Positions 33,719 to 42,312 of a stretch of 64,000 nt of DNA are shown here, one piece after another; position 1 is the stretch's first letter; each line of letters opens with the position of its first letter. The stretch is from UBA2336 sp037443645 (GTDB lineage Bacteria; Bacteroidota; Bacteroidia; Cytophagales; Cyclobacteriaceae): positions 62,001 through 126,000 of the forward strand of contig JBBINY010000001.1 of NCBI GenBank assembly GCA_037443645.1. Reading direction: 5' to 3'. Below the pieces are notes generated by a model. That model searched no databases, was not told where the DNA came from, and saw only the letters and a program-made list of their open reading frames with translations. The position numbers were made by a program, and so were the translations under genes.

Positions 33719-34522
33719 TTGAACATTGTAAGGCCCGTGAGGAATATAGGAATATCAGCGCTCTTGGTAGCAATAACCTTGCTAAACTCCTCAAACACCT
33801 TGCCGGTACGGGAGTATAAAGTAAGCACCATTGTAATTGATGCAGGCCATGGCGGTAAGGATCCAGGCACAATCGGTAAAGCCAATAACAAGGAGAAGGA
33901 TATTGCACTAAGTATATCGCTGAAGTTGGGAGAGTACATTCAAAAGAATATTCAGGGGGTTAAGGTGTTGTATACCCGCAAAGACGACCGCTATGTAATT
34001 TGGGATGATCGCGCCAATCTGGCCAATAAAAATAAGGCTGATCTTTTTATCTCCATTCATGTAAATGCCAGTCCTAGCCCGCAGGTGTATGGCACTGAAA
34101 CCTGGGTAATGGGTCTTCATAAATCGGAGAGTAACCTGGCTGTTGCCAAGCGCGAAAATTCTGTCATTTTGCTTGACGAGAACTCCAGGGAACGAGCGGA
34201 GGGATTTGACCCGAACAGTCCGGAGTCATACATCTTGTTTTCATTGACGCAAAGTGCCTATACGGAAAGCAGCCTGAAGCTGGCTGCGAAAATTCAGGAG
34301 CAGTTTGAAAAACGGGTTGGCCGAAAGAATCATGGTGTTAAGCAAGCCGGCTTTTTGGTGTTGTGGAAAACGGCCATGCCCAGTGTGCTGGTTGAAGTAG
34401 GCTTTCTTTCCAATGAAAAAGAAGAACAATATTTAGCTTCCGAAAAAGGGCAGGACTTACTTGCCTCCGGTATTTACCGGGCCGTTCGCGAGTATAAAAG
34501 TGAAGTAGAATCCTTAAATTAA
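33719..34522 (+). CDS. N-acetylmuramoyl-L-alanine amidase (Amidase_3)
   Basis: The enzyme cleaves the amide between MurNAc and L-alanine in the periplasm, typically at septation. Zinc ligands are visible in IDAGHGGKDPG (His), NKEKDIALS (Glu) and ISIHVNAS (His), and the catalytic Glu in LVEVGFLSNEKEE. An N-terminal hydrophobic segment (NIGISALLVAITLL) acts as signal or anchor. I use TTG 33719; the frame is open from ATG 33611, which would add a basic 36-residue leader lying upstream of the putative promoter. MlaD follows after 31 bases. Confidence 0.9.
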   Translation: MNIVRPVRNIGISALLVAITLLNSSNTLPVREYKVSTIVIDAGHGGKDPGTIGKANNKEKDIALSISLKLGEYIQKNIQGVKVLYTRKDDRYVIWDDRANLANKNKADLFISIHVNASPSPQVYGTETWVMGLHKSESNLAVAKRENSVILLDENSRERAEGFDPNSPESYILFSLTQSAYTESSLKLAAKIQEQFEKRVGRKNHGVKQAGFLVLWKTAMPSVLVEVGFLSNEKEEQYLASEKGQDLLASGIYRAVREYKSEVESLN

Positions 34523-34553
34523 GGATCTAAAAATCCAGGTTAAACTATCCTCC

Positions 34554-35519
34554 ATGAAGATATCCAAAGAAGTTCGAGTAGGCCTGTTCATGGTCGTGTC
34601 ATTGGTTTTGCTGTACCTGGGTTTCAATTATCTGAAAGGAATAGATTTCTTCTCTTCGCGAAAAAGGTATTATGCCGTGTACGATAACGTTGACCAGCTA
34701 ATGCCGTCAAATCAGGTTTTCCTCAGTGGTGTTTCGGTTGGGCGGGTTAGTCGTATACAAATTGATCAGAGGAAAAGGCGTGTTATTGTTGAGATGGAGA
34801 TTGATTCGTATGTGCGGCTTGGCGATTCCACAATAGCCATTCTAAATGGCGACTTTCTCGGAACGAAGTTTATCCAACTTAATGTTGGCCGCATCACCCG
34901 CGAACTCAAGCCCAAAGACACACTTCGGTCGGATGTTGCCAAAGGCATTACGGATTTTCTTACCGAGACAGCAGCCCCGGTTACTGATAACCTGCAAAGC
35001 ACCTTGAGGAAACTCAATACCATCCTGGATAACCTGGGTCGAAATTCCAGTAAGCTGGATTCCATATTTGACGGTTTTAAGCAAACACCGGTGCTGCTCA
35101 ACAAAACCATTAGCAATGCCAACAATAAACTTGACAGTGTTTCATCCAGCATCGGTTCATTATCAAGAAGTATTCAAACCACCTTGCTTGAGTTGAGGCC
35201 AACCATCAACAACCTTAAAGTATTCTCGGATTCGCTGAAATCCGTTGAAATGACCAAAACACTGAAGAACGTTGAGGGCACATTAGCCAAGCTGAATGAA
35301 TCGCTGGCACGTCTCAGCAAGGGAGATAACACCATGAGCAAACTGATGACGGAAGACACCCTGTATGTCAATCTTAATACGTTGTTACTTTCCCTCGATT
35401 CGTTGGCCACACACCTTAACCAGAATCCAAAACATTTTCTTGCCCCGCTAGGCAAGAGTCAAAAGAAAATCCAACGGGATTTGGAGAAACAGCGGAGAAA
35501 AGAAGAATCTGAAAAGTAG
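34554..35519 (+). CDS. MlaD/MCE-domain lipid transport protein
   Basis: The 321-residue protein has one N-terminal membrane anchor (VGLFMVVSLVLLYLGFNYL), an MCE domain (about residues 35-115, with VFLSGVSVGRVSRIQID) and a long helical C-terminal region (residues 130-290) with heptad-like Leu/Ile spacing. MCE proteins form hexamers that shuttle phospholipids across the periplasm. The MlaE/MlaF partners are not in this window. It is in line with the amidase and carboxylase genes, probably one transcript. Confidence 0.88.
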   Translation: MKISKEVRVGLFMVVSLVLLYLGFNYLKGIDFFSSRKRYYAVYDNVDQLMPSNQVFLSGVSVGRVSRIQIDQRKRRVIVEMEIDSYVRLGDSTIAILNGDFLGTKFIQLNVGRITRELKPKDTLRSDVAKGITDFLTETAAPVTDNLQSTLRKLNTILDNLGRNSSKLDSIFDGFKQTPVLLNKTISNANNKLDSVSSSIGSLSRSIQTTLLELRPTINNLKVFSDSLKSVEMTKTLKNVEGTLAKLNESLARLSKGDNTMSKLMTEDTLYVNLNTLLLSLDSLATHLNQNPKHFLAPLGKSQKKIQRDLEKQRRKEESEK

Positions 35520-35523
35520 TTCG

Positions 35524-37158
35524 ATGATCGAAAAGGACCTGGCGTTTAATAAGAACGAGGATCACTACAAGCAGATGATTCATCGCCTGCACGTAAAGGC
35601 TGTGGCTACCAAACTTGGTGGTGGCGAAAAAAAAGTTAAAGAGCAGCACCAGAAAGGCAAACTCACTGCAAGAGAGCGAATCACCTACCTTCTCGATAAA
35701 GAGTCAAGGTTTCTTGAAATCGGGTTATTTGTTGGAGATGGAATGTACAAGGAACAGGGCGGTTGTCCATCCGGTGGCGTAATTACGGGCATTGGTTATA
35801 TCAAAGGACGCCAATGTGTCATCGTTGCTAACGATGCCACCGTTAAGGCGGGGGCCTGGTTTCCGATAACAGCCAAGAAAAACCTTCGCGCTCAGGAAAT
35901 TGCTATGGAGAACCGCCTGCCGATTGTATACCTGGTGGACAGTGCCGGTGTTTTTTTGCCCATGCAGGATGAAATTTTTCCTGATAAGGAACATTTCGGA
36001 AGGCAGTTCAGAAATAACGCAAAGATGTCGTCCATGGGCATTGTGCAGATAGCAGCCATCATGGGGAGTTGTGTTGCCGGTGGGGCATACCTGCCCATTA
36101 TGTCAGACGAAGCAATGATCGTGGACAAGACCGGCTCCATTTTTCTGGCCGGCTCCTACCTGGTAAAGGCGGCCATCGGAGAAGACATTGATAATGAAAC
36201 ATTGGGTGGCGCAACAACCCATTGTGAGATTTCGGGCGTTACCGACAATAAATTTTCAACGGATGAAGCCTGCCTGGATTATATCCGCTCGTTGTTCGAT
36301 AAAATGGGTCACCATGAGAAGGCGGGATTTGACAGGGTTAACCCTGTAGAACCGAAGGAAGACCTGAATGAAATTTACGGCCTTTTTCCCAGCGATCGTG
36401 TAAAACCGTATGATACCCTGGACGTGATCAAGCGGCTTGTCGATGATTCAGTGTTTGATGAATACAAAGAATTGTACGGCAAAACCCTGATCTGCGGAAC
36501 CGCCCGGATTGACGGCTGGGCCGTAGGAATTGTTGCCAACCAGCGAAAGGTGGTAAAATCAAAGAAGGGGGAAATGCAGATGGGAGGCGTTATTTATTCT
36601 GATTCGGCCGACAAAGCAGCCCGTTTCATTATGAACTGCAATCAACGGAAAATTCCTCTGGTATTTCTTCAGGACGTGAGCGGATTTATGGTGGGAAGCA
36701 AAGCCGAGCACGGTGGAATAATTAAAGACGGAGCTAAAATGGTAAACGCCATGGCCAATTCAACCGTACCAAAGTTTACCATCATCATGGGGAACTCCTA
36801 CGGGGCGGGTAACTACGCCATGTGCGGTAAGGCGTACGATCCGCGGCTGATTTTTGCCTGGCCATCGGCCCAGATTGCGGTGATGAGCGGTGCCTCCGCA
36901 GCCAAAACGCTGTTGCAGATACGGGTGGCCACCCTAAAAGCCCAGGGAAAGGAGATCACAAAAGAGGAAGAAACCAACCTGTTAAAGGAGATTACCGACC
37001 GGTATAACGAACAATTAAGTCCGTTTTATGCCGCAGCAAGATTATGGGTTGATGGTATTATTGATCCGGCTGAAACCCGGCAAGCCATCTCGATGGGAAT
37101 TGAAGCAGCTAACCACTCACCGACCGAACGGTTTAATGTTGGGGTAATTCAAACCTGA
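35524..37158 (+). CDS. Acyl-CoA carboxylase beta subunit, methylcrotonyl-CoA type
   Basis: This 544-residue carboxyltransferase is distinct from the one at 18.5 kb. It has GGGEKKVKEQHQKGKLTARE near residue 35, VANDATVKAGAWFPITAKKN, DSAGVFLPMQDEIFPDKEHF, GSCVAGGAYLPIMSDEAMIV, and C-terminal GNSYGAGNYAMCGKAYDPRL with FAWPSAQIAVMSG. These are features of the MccB subgroup (leucine degradation) rather than PccB. No biotinylated alpha subunit is nearby. It starts 4 bases after mlaD, and its TGA overlaps the ATG of the next gene. Confidence 0.9.
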   Translation: MIEKDLAFNKNEDHYKQMIHRLHVKAVATKLGGGEKKVKEQHQKGKLTARERITYLLDKESRFLEIGLFVGDGMYKEQGGCPSGGVITGIGYIKGRQCVIVANDATVKAGAWFPITAKKNLRAQEIAMENRLPIVYLVDSAGVFLPMQDEIFPDKEHFGRQFRNNAKMSSMGIVQIAAIMGSCVAGGAYLPIMSDEAMIVDKTGSIFLAGSYLVKAAIGEDIDNETLGGATTHCEISGVTDNKFSTDEACLDYIRSLFDKMGHHEKAGFDRVNPVEPKEDLNEIYGLFPSDRVKPYDTLDVIKRLVDDSVFDEYKELYGKTLICGTARIDGWAVGIVANQRKVVKSKKGEMQMGGVIYSDSADKAARFIMNCNQRKIPLVFLQDVSGFMVGSKAEHGGIIKDGAKMVNAMANSTVPKFTIIMGNSYGAGNYAMCGKAYDPRLIFAWPSAQIAVMSGASAAKTLLQIRVATLKAQGKEITKEEETNLLKEITDRYNEQLSPFYAAARLWVDGIIDPAETRQAISMGIEAANHSPTERFNVGVIQT

Positions 37159-38009
37159 TGACAGACAAGGAACTAAAGGCACTTGTTTCGCTGCTTGATG
37201 ACAATGACAATCAGGTGGTCTCTGAAGTGACCGACAGGATCCGGTCGCTCGGTAAAGAAGTTATCCCTTACCTTGAACAGGAGTGGGAGAATAATTTCAA
37301 TCCGCTGGTACAACGTAAAATTGAAAACCTGATTCATGATTTGCAATACGAATTGCTAAAGCAGCGGATAACGGAATGGTATGAAAGCAAGGATCAGGAT
37401 TTACTTACCGGGTTGTGGTTAATTGCCACCTATCAGTATCCTGACCTTGAACTTGAAAAATTAAAGCAGGACCTCGAGCAGATTTATTACGAGGCATGGC
37501 TTGAGTTTAAACCTGATTTGTACACGTTCGATCAGGTTAAAGTGCTTAATGGTGTGCTTTTCAATAAGCTGAAATTTGGAGCGAACACCAAGAATTTCCA
37601 TTCACCCGGAAATTCCATGATCAATGTGGTGCTTGAAACGCGTAAGGGAAACCCGATTTCCCTATGTGTTATTTATATGTTAGTTGCGCAAAAATTGAAA
37701 CTCCCGATTTTTGGAGTAAACCTGCCTAACTTATTTATTCTTACCTACAAGGACGACAAAACTCAATTTTACATAAATGCCTTTAACAAAGGCTTGATCT
37801 TTTCGCGGCAGGATATTGAAAATTATATTCATGAGTTGCACCTAACGCCTCAGTCGTCATTTTTCGAACCATGCTCAAGCCTTGAAATTGTGCGCAGGGT
37901 TTTTCGAAACCTCATTATGTCGTTTGATAAGATGGGCGAACACGGAAAGGCCGAGGAAGTTAAAGAGTTGCTGTTGCTGATTGCCGATGGTGCGGATCTG
38001 GGTGTGTAG
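37158..38009 (+). CDS. SirB1/transglutaminase-like family protein
   Basis: The 283-residue protein has an N-terminal helical region (residues 1-95, HEAT-like) and the SirB1 core: VLNGVLFNKLKFGANTKNF, then RKGNPISLCVIYMLVAQKLK and LPIFGVNLPNLFILTY, and a helical C-terminus. The GNPISLCVIY stretch, with its Cys, corresponds to the transglutaminase-like active-site region of the family. The molecular function is unknown. The start overlaps the upstream carboxylase stop by one base (ATGA type), so the two are coupled. Confidence 0.85.
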   Translation: MTDKELKALVSLLDDNDNQVVSEVTDRIRSLGKEVIPYLEQEWENNFNPLVQRKIENLIHDLQYELLKQRITEWYESKDQDLLTGLWLIATYQYPDLELEKLKQDLEQIYYEAWLEFKPDLYTFDQVKVLNGVLFNKLKFGANTKNFHSPGNSMINVVLETRKGNPISLCVIYMLVAQKLKLPIFGVNLPNLFILTYKDDKTQFYINAFNKGLIFSRQDIENYIHELHLTPQSSFFEPCSSLEIVRRVFRNLIMSFDKMGEHGKAEEVKELLLLIADGADLGV

Positions 38010-38012
38010 CAC

Positions 38013-38876
38013 TTATACCCGCTCAAGCACTTTTTGAATCAGGGAATCAATTACGTTGTCGTGATCTTTCATGAATTTCTTTTTGATCCGGTTGGCAATA
38101 ATGGCATTTACACTAACTATTTCATGATCCAGTAACCGGCCGAGGGCATAATAGGCAGCCGTTTCCATTTCAAAGTTGGTAAGCCAGAAGTTGCTTGCTT
38201 TGTTGTGGTAGAACGTGAATTCATCCAGTAATTTTGGGTAACGTATGGCAACTCTCAGCTTCCTTCCTTGCGGTGCGTAAAACCCGGGAGAAGTAATGGT
38301 GTTGCCAGTAATCATGTCATGCCCGATCCGGTTGAGCAGCAGCTCCGACCCGCGAACCACATAGGGAATAAACGATAATCCTGTCTGCCGCTTAATGTCC
38401 TTGCCTATTCGTTTTTCAAACGTGGTCAAGGGCAGGTTGTAAAAATTCATCAGGTTATCCAGCCCGATCCCGTATTCTGAAATAAGGTGCGAACCTACAG
38501 GAATGTCTTCTTGCAGCGCCCCGGAGGTTCCTATGCGGATGATTTTTAATTTCTTTTTTCTGGATTTCGGCTCCCGTGTTTTCAGGTCAACGTTAATGAG
38601 AGCATCCAGCTCGGTCAAAGCTATTTCAACATTGTCGGTGCCGATGCCGGTGCTGAGCACCGTAATTCGTTTACCGTTAAAGTGCCCCACATGCGTGATG
38701 AATTCGCGCTTGTTCATTTCAAATTCGATTTCATCAAAAAACTGGCTTACCCGGTATACACGTCCCGGATCACCCACCAGAATAACGGTATCGGCAATGT
38801 GGCGGGGAAGCAGGTTTAAGTGGTAAACGCTTCCGTCTTTATTCAGTATCAGATCGGTTTCGGAGATGCGGGGCAT
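38013..38876 (-). CDS. Nucleoside phosphorylase (uridine phosphorylase-like)
   Basis: These enzymes cleave nucleosides with phosphate to base and ribose-1-phosphate. The 287-residue product has the phosphate-binding VILVGDPGRVYRVSQFFD near residue 32, LSTGIGTDNVEIALTELDAL, RIGTSGALQEDIPVGS near residue 115 and the ribose-binding NFEMETAAYYALGRLL near residue 240. This suits the NP-I hexameric family. Uridine, purine and AMP specificities cannot be separated with certainty. It stands alone, convergent with the SirB1-like gene and divergent from the polymerase gene. Confidence 0.88.
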   Translation of the reverse strand: MPRISETDLILNKDGSVYHLNLLPRHIADTVILVGDPGRVYRVSQFFDEIEFEMNKREFITHVGHFNGKRITVLSTGIGTDNVEIALTELDALINVDLKTREPKSRKKKLKIIRIGTSGALQEDIPVGSHLISEYGIGLDNLMNFYNLPLTTFEKRIGKDIKRQTGLSFIPYVVRGSELLLNRIGHDMITGNTITSPGFYAPQGRKLRVAIRYPKLLDEFTFYHNKASNFWLTNFEMETAAYYALGRLLDHEIVSVNAIIANRIKKKFMKDHDNVIDSLIQKVLERV

Positions 38877-39011
38877 ATCGGAAAATTAGTGATTAGACCA
38901 ATATGAACGGATTACACAAAGGTTATTTATCTGTAATAAGGTGCTGACAACTGCTGACGCGTGTGGTGCTGCCCTGCAACAACGGCACCATCAACCGCCT
39001 ACATTTAGGGC

Positions 39012-42005
39012 ATGTATCTGAATTGCCATACCGCCTTCAGTTTTAAATACGGCACCCTTACGGTGCGTCAATTACTTGATGAGGCACGTAAATGTGGGGT
39101 TAAAAAGCTGGCCTTAACCGAGATCAACAACGTGACTTCCTACATCGAAATGTTACGAATCAGGGGAGATATTGATGTAGCCCTCGGAGTTGAATTCAGA
39201 AACAGAGAGAATGACCACGAACCGCTATATATCCTGCTGGCGCGCAACAACACTGGATTTGAAAAGATAAACCGGTTTTTATCGTATCATAATGAAACCG
39301 GAAAATCGTTTCCGCATCGCGCTCCCGGGTTGGACGACACCGTTGCAATTTACCCCTTCGGCCGGCATGAACCGGAGTTACTTCGGCAGCACGAGTACAT
39401 AGGCGTGGGTTTGCATCAACTCAATTTCTATGCCCGATCGGCCGTCCGGAAAGAGTTCTTTGATAAATTTGTTCTCCTCCATCCGGTAACGTTTTCATCA
39501 AAACAAGATTTTAATGTTCATCGCCTGTTGCGTGCCATACACTACAACACGCTGCTGAGCAAGTTACAACCCCATCAACAGGCCCGTGCCGATGAACTGA
39601 TGATGTCGCTGGGTGAACTCAGGGAGCGTTTGGCAAGTTTTCCGGAACTGGCAGCAAATACCAATCGGTTGCTGGATGGGTGCTCGGTTGATTTTGCACT
39701 GGGAGAAGACAAGAATAAACGATTTGTTACTGACAGTGAAGAAGCCGATTGGGATTTTCTGGTTACGCACGCCTGGGAGGGGTTTCAGAAACGGTACGAC
39801 ACGGCCAACCCCGGGTTGCGCGAGCGCTTTCAGCGCGAACTCAGCATCATCCGGCAGAAACGGTTTTGTGCCTACTACCTTATCGCTTACGACCTGGTTT
39901 GCTTCGCACGGGCCAGCCAGTATGACTTTGTTGGCAGGGGCAGCGGTGCCAATAGCATGGTGGCTTATTGCCTGGGCATTACAAACGTGGATCCGATTGA
40001 ACTGGATCTGTACTTCGAGCGCTTTCTGAATACTGAACGTACCTCCCCGCCCGATTTCGATATTGATTTTTCATGGGATAACCGCGATGCCGTGTACGAA
40101 TACCTCTTTAACCGGTATGGCAAGGAGCATGTGTGCCTGCTGGGTACACACGTCACGTACCAAAAACGTTCAGTACTGCGCGAGTTGGGAAAAGTTTTCG
40201 GTTTACCGAAGTCAGAGATTGATGCCCTGGTAGAATACCCCGAACAGAACAGGCATCGCGACCACATCACGGAGTTGATTGTTAACTATGCTGAACGGAT
40301 AAAAGACCTGCCCGCCAACATCTCCATCCATGCGGGCGGTGTACTTATCACCGAAAAGCCCATCTATGCCTACACCGCCACCGAATTTCCGCCAAAGGGC
40401 TTGCCGGTATCGCATTTTGAAATGCACAGTGCCGAAGATTTTGGCATTTACAAGTTTGATATCCTCAGCCAGCGGGGGTTGGGCCACATCAAGGATACGG
40501 TAAAGCAGGTAAAGCGAAACAGGAATGAGGATGTGGACGTGTATCGGTTTGGCGAATTTAAGAAAGACGAAAAGATCAGGGCGTTACTCCGCACCGGAAG
40601 AACCATGGGGTGTTTTTATGTGGAGTCGCCCGCCATGCGGATGTTGCTGGGCAAGCTGCGGTGTGAAGATTATTTAACGCTGGTGGCGGCAAGCTCCATC
40701 ATCCGGCCGGGCGTGGCGCGTTCAGGAATGATGCGCACGTACATCGAGCGGTTTCATGCCGTGCGCAGAGGCGAAACCTATGAATCCGTTCATCCGAAAA
40801 TGGATGAACTGATGAAGGAAACTTACGGGGTAATGGTGTACCAGGAAGATGTGATTAAAGCTGCCCATTACTTTGCCGGGCTCACCCTCACCGAAGCGGA
40901 TGTGCTGCGCAGGGGCATGTCGGGCAAATACCGGTCGCGCGAAGAGTTTCAACAGGTGAAGGACAAGTTTTTTGAAAACTGCCGCCAGCATCAATACCCG
41001 CAGCACGTTATTGAACGGGTGTGGTATGAAATTGAAAGTTTTGCGGGATATTCGTTTGCCAAAGGGCACTCGGCCAGCTATGCCGTTGAGAGTTACCAGA
41101 GTTTGTACCTGAAGGCGCATTACCCGTTGGAATTCATGGTGGGCGTGATCAATAACTTTGGTGGATTTTATAAGACTGAATTTTATGTACACGAGGCCCG
41201 GATGAACGGGGCAACCATTGAAGCGCCCTGTGTGAACAAAAGCGAATACCTCACTACCATTCATCAGAACAGTATTTATTTAGGATTCATCCACCTGAAG
41301 AGCCTCGAATTAAAGGTGGCGCAGCAGATTTACCCGGAGCGGCAACGCAACGGCCCGTATAAAAGCCTTCATGAATTTTTGTGCCGGGTTAACCTTGGGC
41401 TGGAGCAGGCCAGAATATTGATTCGGATCGGGGCATTTCGCTTCACCGGCAAATCAAAACAACGGTTGTTGTGGGAAGCGATGCTGTATTACAGCCAGAC
41501 ACGGACAAAAGTGCCTGCGGCCGAATTGTTTGATACCGAGCCGGTGGATTATCCATTGCCCCTGTTGCAGCGGGGTGAACTGGAAGATGCCTTTGATGAA
41601 ATTGAATTGCTGGGCTTTCCGCTGTGCGATCCGTTTAAGCTGGTTACTCCGGCAGAGGCACCGCACGTGGCAGCCGGGCAGTTGGCCGCTGTGGGCAGGG
41701 CGGTGTGCCTACTCGGCTACATGGTAACCATCAAATACACCAGCACCCTGAAGGGCCACCCTATGTATTTCGGTACGTTTTACGACAAGCAGGGAGAGGT
41801 GTTTGATACTGTTCACTTTCCTGACGTAGCCAGGAAATTTCCGTTTCGGGGAAGGGGCTTCTACCTGATTAAGGGGGTGGTGGTGGAGGATTTTGACGTG
41901 TGCATGGTTGAAGTTAAATCCATGGAGAAAGTGCCCATGGTGAACAAGCGGGCAGAAGAATTCATGCGCGAAGAGATTTTTACCAGGGATAAGGAAAAAG
42001 TGTAA
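39012..42005 (+). CDS. Second DNA polymerase III alpha-like subunit with degenerate PHP domain
   Basis: The 997-residue protein is a C-family polymerase. Catalytic aspartates are at D348, D350 and D352 (PDFDIDF), with GRGSGANSMVAYCLGIT just before and FAKGHSASYAVESYQSLYLK in the fingers. It ends after an OB-fold and lacks the usual C-terminal tau-binding region, so it is shorter than replicative DnaE (about 1160). The N-terminal PHP domain reads YLNCHTAFS and ALTEIN where active domains have HLRVHS and TDH, so most metal ligands are lost. This resembles error-prone DnaE2/ImuC-type enzymes. No Y-family polymerase or LexA gene adjoins it. Confidence 0.9.
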   Translation: MYLNCHTAFSFKYGTLTVRQLLDEARKCGVKKLALTEINNVTSYIEMLRIRGDIDVALGVEFRNRENDHEPLYILLARNNTGFEKINRFLSYHNETGKSFPHRAPGLDDTVAIYPFGRHEPELLRQHEYIGVGLHQLNFYARSAVRKEFFDKFVLLHPVTFSSKQDFNVHRLLRAIHYNTLLSKLQPHQQARADELMMSLGELRERLASFPELAANTNRLLDGCSVDFALGEDKNKRFVTDSEEADWDFLVTHAWEGFQKRYDTANPGLRERFQRELSIIRQKRFCAYYLIAYDLVCFARASQYDFVGRGSGANSMVAYCLGITNVDPIELDLYFERFLNTERTSPPDFDIDFSWDNRDAVYEYLFNRYGKEHVCLLGTHVTYQKRSVLRELGKVFGLPKSEIDALVEYPEQNRHRDHITELIVNYAERIKDLPANISIHAGGVLITEKPIYAYTATEFPPKGLPVSHFEMHSAEDFGIYKFDILSQRGLGHIKDTVKQVKRNRNEDVDVYRFGEFKKDEKIRALLRTGRTMGCFYVESPAMRMLLGKLRCEDYLTLVAASSIIRPGVARSGMMRTYIERFHAVRRGETYESVHPKMDELMKETYGVMVYQEDVIKAAHYFAGLTLTEADVLRRGMSGKYRSREEFQQVKDKFFENCRQHQYPQHVIERVWYEIESFAGYSFAKGHSASYAVESYQSLYLKAHYPLEFMVGVINNFGGFYKTEFYVHEARMNGATIEAPCVNKSEYLTTIHQNSIYLGFIHLKSLELKVAQQIYPERQRNGPYKSLHEFLCRVNLGLEQARILIRIGAFRFTGKSKQRLLWEAMLYYSQTRTKVPAAELFDTEPVDYPLPLLQRGELEDAFDEIELLGFPLCDPFKLVTPAEAPHVAAGQLAAVGRAVCLLGYMVTIKYTSTLKGHPMYFGTFYDKQGEVFDTVHFPDVARKFPFRGRGFYLIKGVVVEDFDVCMVEVKSMEKVPMVNKRAEEFMREEIFTRDKEKV

Positions 42006-42015
42006 CCGGTTTTTT

Positions 42016-42240
42016 GGCAAGGCAAGAGCGGCAGCGTGGCATCTTTTTTAAATTACTGGTTGTTCTAACAAAAGGTCCTTCTCTTCGCTCAGGACGACAA
42101 TGAGGAGGTCCTTCTCTTCGCCCAGCTTGCATGTCATGCCGAACGCAGTGAGGCATCTTTTGTGTGTTATGTCAAGTCAAGTGGTAGCGAAGCATCTTTT
42201 ACTCTTTGTCATGCTGAGCAACAGCAAGGCATCTTTTTTA
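42016..42240. repeat. Cluster of short imperfect intergenic repeats
   Basis: The 307-bp gap after the polymerase gene is built from short related motifs. AGGTCCTTCTCTTCGC occurs twice (42073-42088 and 42106-42121, period 33). GTCATGCCGAACGCAGTGAG followed by GCATCTTTTG (from 42133) and GTCATGCTGAGCAACAGCAA followed by GGCATCTTTTTT (42208-42240) are two diverged copies of one unit. GTGGTAGCGAAGCATCTTTT (42181-42200) and CGTGGCATCTTTTTT (near 42036-42050) are further fragments. No promoter consensus or coding region was recognised. The unit looks like a dispersed non-coding repeat of the genome. Confidence 0.7.
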
Positions 42241-42312
42241 AAGTACTTCTACAGAACCGAAACGGTTTTTATCCGTAAATAGAGAAAAATTGTAGCAGAT
42301 ATTGACCTTTTC

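Noticed and set aside
38877..39011. SOS-type operator upstream of the second polymerase gene
   Set aside because: No convincing inverted repeat was found; CTGACAACTGCTGACG is a short direct repeat only.
40722..41264. 180-codon minus-strand frame
   Set aside because: It is an antisense shadow of the polymerase gene.
42100..42282. 60-codon frame in the gap before the EamA gene
   Set aside because: It is made of the short intergenic repeats and has no coding character.
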